Assembly (NCBI GenBank): GCA_017556805.1
Contig: JAFYMC010000008.1
Location: forward strand, 1-64,000
Direction of reading: 5' to 3'
DNA length: 64,000 nucleotides
Source: Lachnospiraceae bacterium
Lineage (GTDB): Bacteria; Bacillota; Clostridia; Lachnospirales; Lachnospiraceae
The position numbers were made by a program, and so were the translations under genes. The notes beneath the pieces were generated by a model. That model was not told where the DNA came from. It ran no database searches and saw only the letters and a program-made list of their open reading frames with translations. The first letter of the stretch is position 1; every line of letters starts with the position of its first letter. Of this stretch, positions 62,949 to 64,000 are shown one piece after another.

Positions 62949-63566
62949 ATGGCAAATCTGGAACTGGATGCAATGGATGTTGTACAATATGATGTATTGA
63001 GAGAAATCGGAAACATCGGAGCCGGGAATGCGACCACAGCATTGGCAACTATGCTTCAGGTTAAGGTGGATATGAAGGTCCCGAAGGTGGAGTTATTGGA
63101 TTTCCAGGAGCTTCCGGAGATTTTAGGCGGCGCGGAAAACATTATCGCAGGTATTTTGCTTACGTTAAGCGGAAGTATCGATGGCATGATGATGTTTGTT
63201 TTAGAGCGTGATGCCGCCCATTCCATGGTAAATATGCTGATGAGGCAGGATACACCTCTTGATGCGGAGTTTTCCGAAATAGAGGCGTCCGCCTTACAGG
63301 AAATCGGTAATATCATTACCGGAGCGTACCTGTCTTCTTTGTCCAATCTTACACAGATGTCGATTAATCCGAGTGTACCGTACATAGCAATCGACATGGC
63401 AGGGGCGATTTTAAGTGTTCCTGCGATTGAATTCGGAAAAATAGGTGACAAGGCACTTTTGATACAAACAGAATTCGGTGAAAAGGATACGCAGGTCAAC
63501 GGATTCTTTATACTGATACCTACGTTAGACTCTTATAACGCAATTTTAACTTCTCTTGGCTTATAG
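62949..63566 (+). CDS. cheC: CheY-P phosphatase CheC
   Basis: The start is ATG 62949 after GGGAGGAAGG; the longer frame runs through the hairpin. The 205-aa product has both phosphatase half-sites: LREIGNIGAGNATTAL with a downstream Pro, and LQEIGNIITGAYLSSL with SVP. CheC dephosphorylates CheY-P and binds CheD, whose gene follows. Confidence 0.95.
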   Translation: MANLELDAMDVVQYDVLREIGNIGAGNATTALATMLQVKVDMKVPKVELLDFQELPEILGGAENIIAGILLTLSGSIDGMMMFVLERDAAHSMVNMLMRQDTPLDAEFSEIEASALQEIGNIITGAYLSSLSNLTQMSINPSVPYIAIDMAGAILSVPAIEFGKIGDKALLIQTEFGEKDTQVNGFFILIPTLDSYNAILTSLGL

Positions 63567-63574
63567 GAGGGGAC

Positions 63575-64000
63575 TATGGGAAATATGATAAAGGTAGGCA
63601 TGGCAGATATGAACTATTGTCATGCGCCTGATGCAATTACAACATTAGGGCTTGGCTCTTGTGTCGGCGTTGTTTTGTATGATCCGAATGCAAAAATCGC
63701 CGGATTAGTGCATATCATGCTGCCGGATAGTACAAAAATCAGAAACAACGAAAATTGTGCAAAGTTTGCGGATACAGGAATTGAAGAAATGGTGCGCCGT
63801 GTTGTGGCGGCCGGAGCTTCTCGTACGAATTTAAAGGCTAAAATCGCCGGAGGAGCCCAGATGTTCGCCTTCAGTTCCGAAAATGATTTGTTGCGTGTAG
63901 GCGCACGGAACGTAGAGGCAGTGAAGGAGAAGCTGGCCGGTTTACGGATTCCGATTATGGCCGAGGATACCGGAAATTCCTACGGTCGTACCATAGAATT
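63575..64000 (+). CDS. cheD: Chemoreceptor glutamine deamidase CheD (3' truncated)
   Basis: ATG 63575 follows AGGAGGGG, 8 bases after cheC. The frame is open for 142 codons to the window end, so about 15-20 residues are missing. Conserved Cys in LGLGSCVGVVLYDP and His in GLVHIMLPDS form the catalytic pair, and IAGGAQMFAF is the GGA motif. CheD deamidates receptor glutamines and is regulated by CheC. Confidence 0.95.

Overview
The window looks like a chromosomal segment of a flagellated, low-to-mid GC clostridium, most likely Lachnospiraceae. Supporting signs are AGGAGG-type ribosome sites before most genes, the gene set CodY, NiaR, YlmC/YmxH and TepA, a Firmicute-type flagellar operon with FliY, FlhF and FlhG, and a xylan-binding secreted protein at the left edge. 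Genus cannot be settled from sequence reading alone. No rRNA, tRNA, CRISPR array, prophage or transposase gene was seen. Almost everything is on the + strand; the one clear exception is a ylmC/ymxH-type gene at 18137-18400.

Layout. 1-2661: the end of a CBM36-like xylan-binding protein, a ClpP/TepA-type protease and a lipoprotein esterase with its own promoter. 2713-6711: a strong promoter, a 33-codon leader ORF, an intrinsic terminator, a small hairpin element, then two half ABC exporters that form a heterodimer with one degenerate ATP site. This resembles the bmrB-bmrCD attenuation arrangement of Bacillus subtilis. 6766-13356: uppP, ftsK/spoIIIE, two small membrane proteins and formate-tetrahydrofolate ligase. 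13390-13733: a 344-bp inverted-repeat element. 13887-18115: an ITP/XTP pyrophosphatase, hypothetical proteins, a GlcG/HbpS-like protein, an APH-fold kinase and an NdpA-like protein.

18457-23214 holds the most unusual block: a radical SAM/SPASM enzyme followed by four tandem paralogous lipoprotein-like genes that share a Cys at residue 23 and a Tyr-Gly-Pro-Pro type motif, then a DUF6688-like membrane protein and a small membrane protein. The first paralog carries an in-frame TAA at codon 8, where a sister gene has TTA. The enzyme resembles the rSAM/lipoprotein system I know from Bacteroidetes, so this could be a Firmicute version with an amplified substrate family.

23236-27021: the NAD synthesis operon nadA-nadB-nadC ending with its likely repressor niaR, behind a strong promoter. 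27029-32465: nrdR, comM/yifB, dprA and topA. 32618-33382: codY, then a terminator and a second copy of the small hairpin element.

33668-64000: a flagellar/chemotaxis operon of about 30 kb in near-continuous coding order: flgB-flgC-fliE-fliF-fliG-fliH-fliI-fliJ-motE-fliK-flgD-(TIGR02530)-flgE-flbD-motA-motB-fliL-fliM-fliY-cheY-fliO-fliP-fliQ-fliR-flhB-flhA-flhF-flhG-pilZ-cheB-cheA-cheW-cheC-cheD, with cheD cut by the window end. These genes build the rod, MS ring, C ring, export gate, hook and stator, and the CheA/CheW/CheY signalling system with CheB/CheC/CheD adaptation. CodY next door and a CodY-box-like site before flgB suggest nutritional control of motility.
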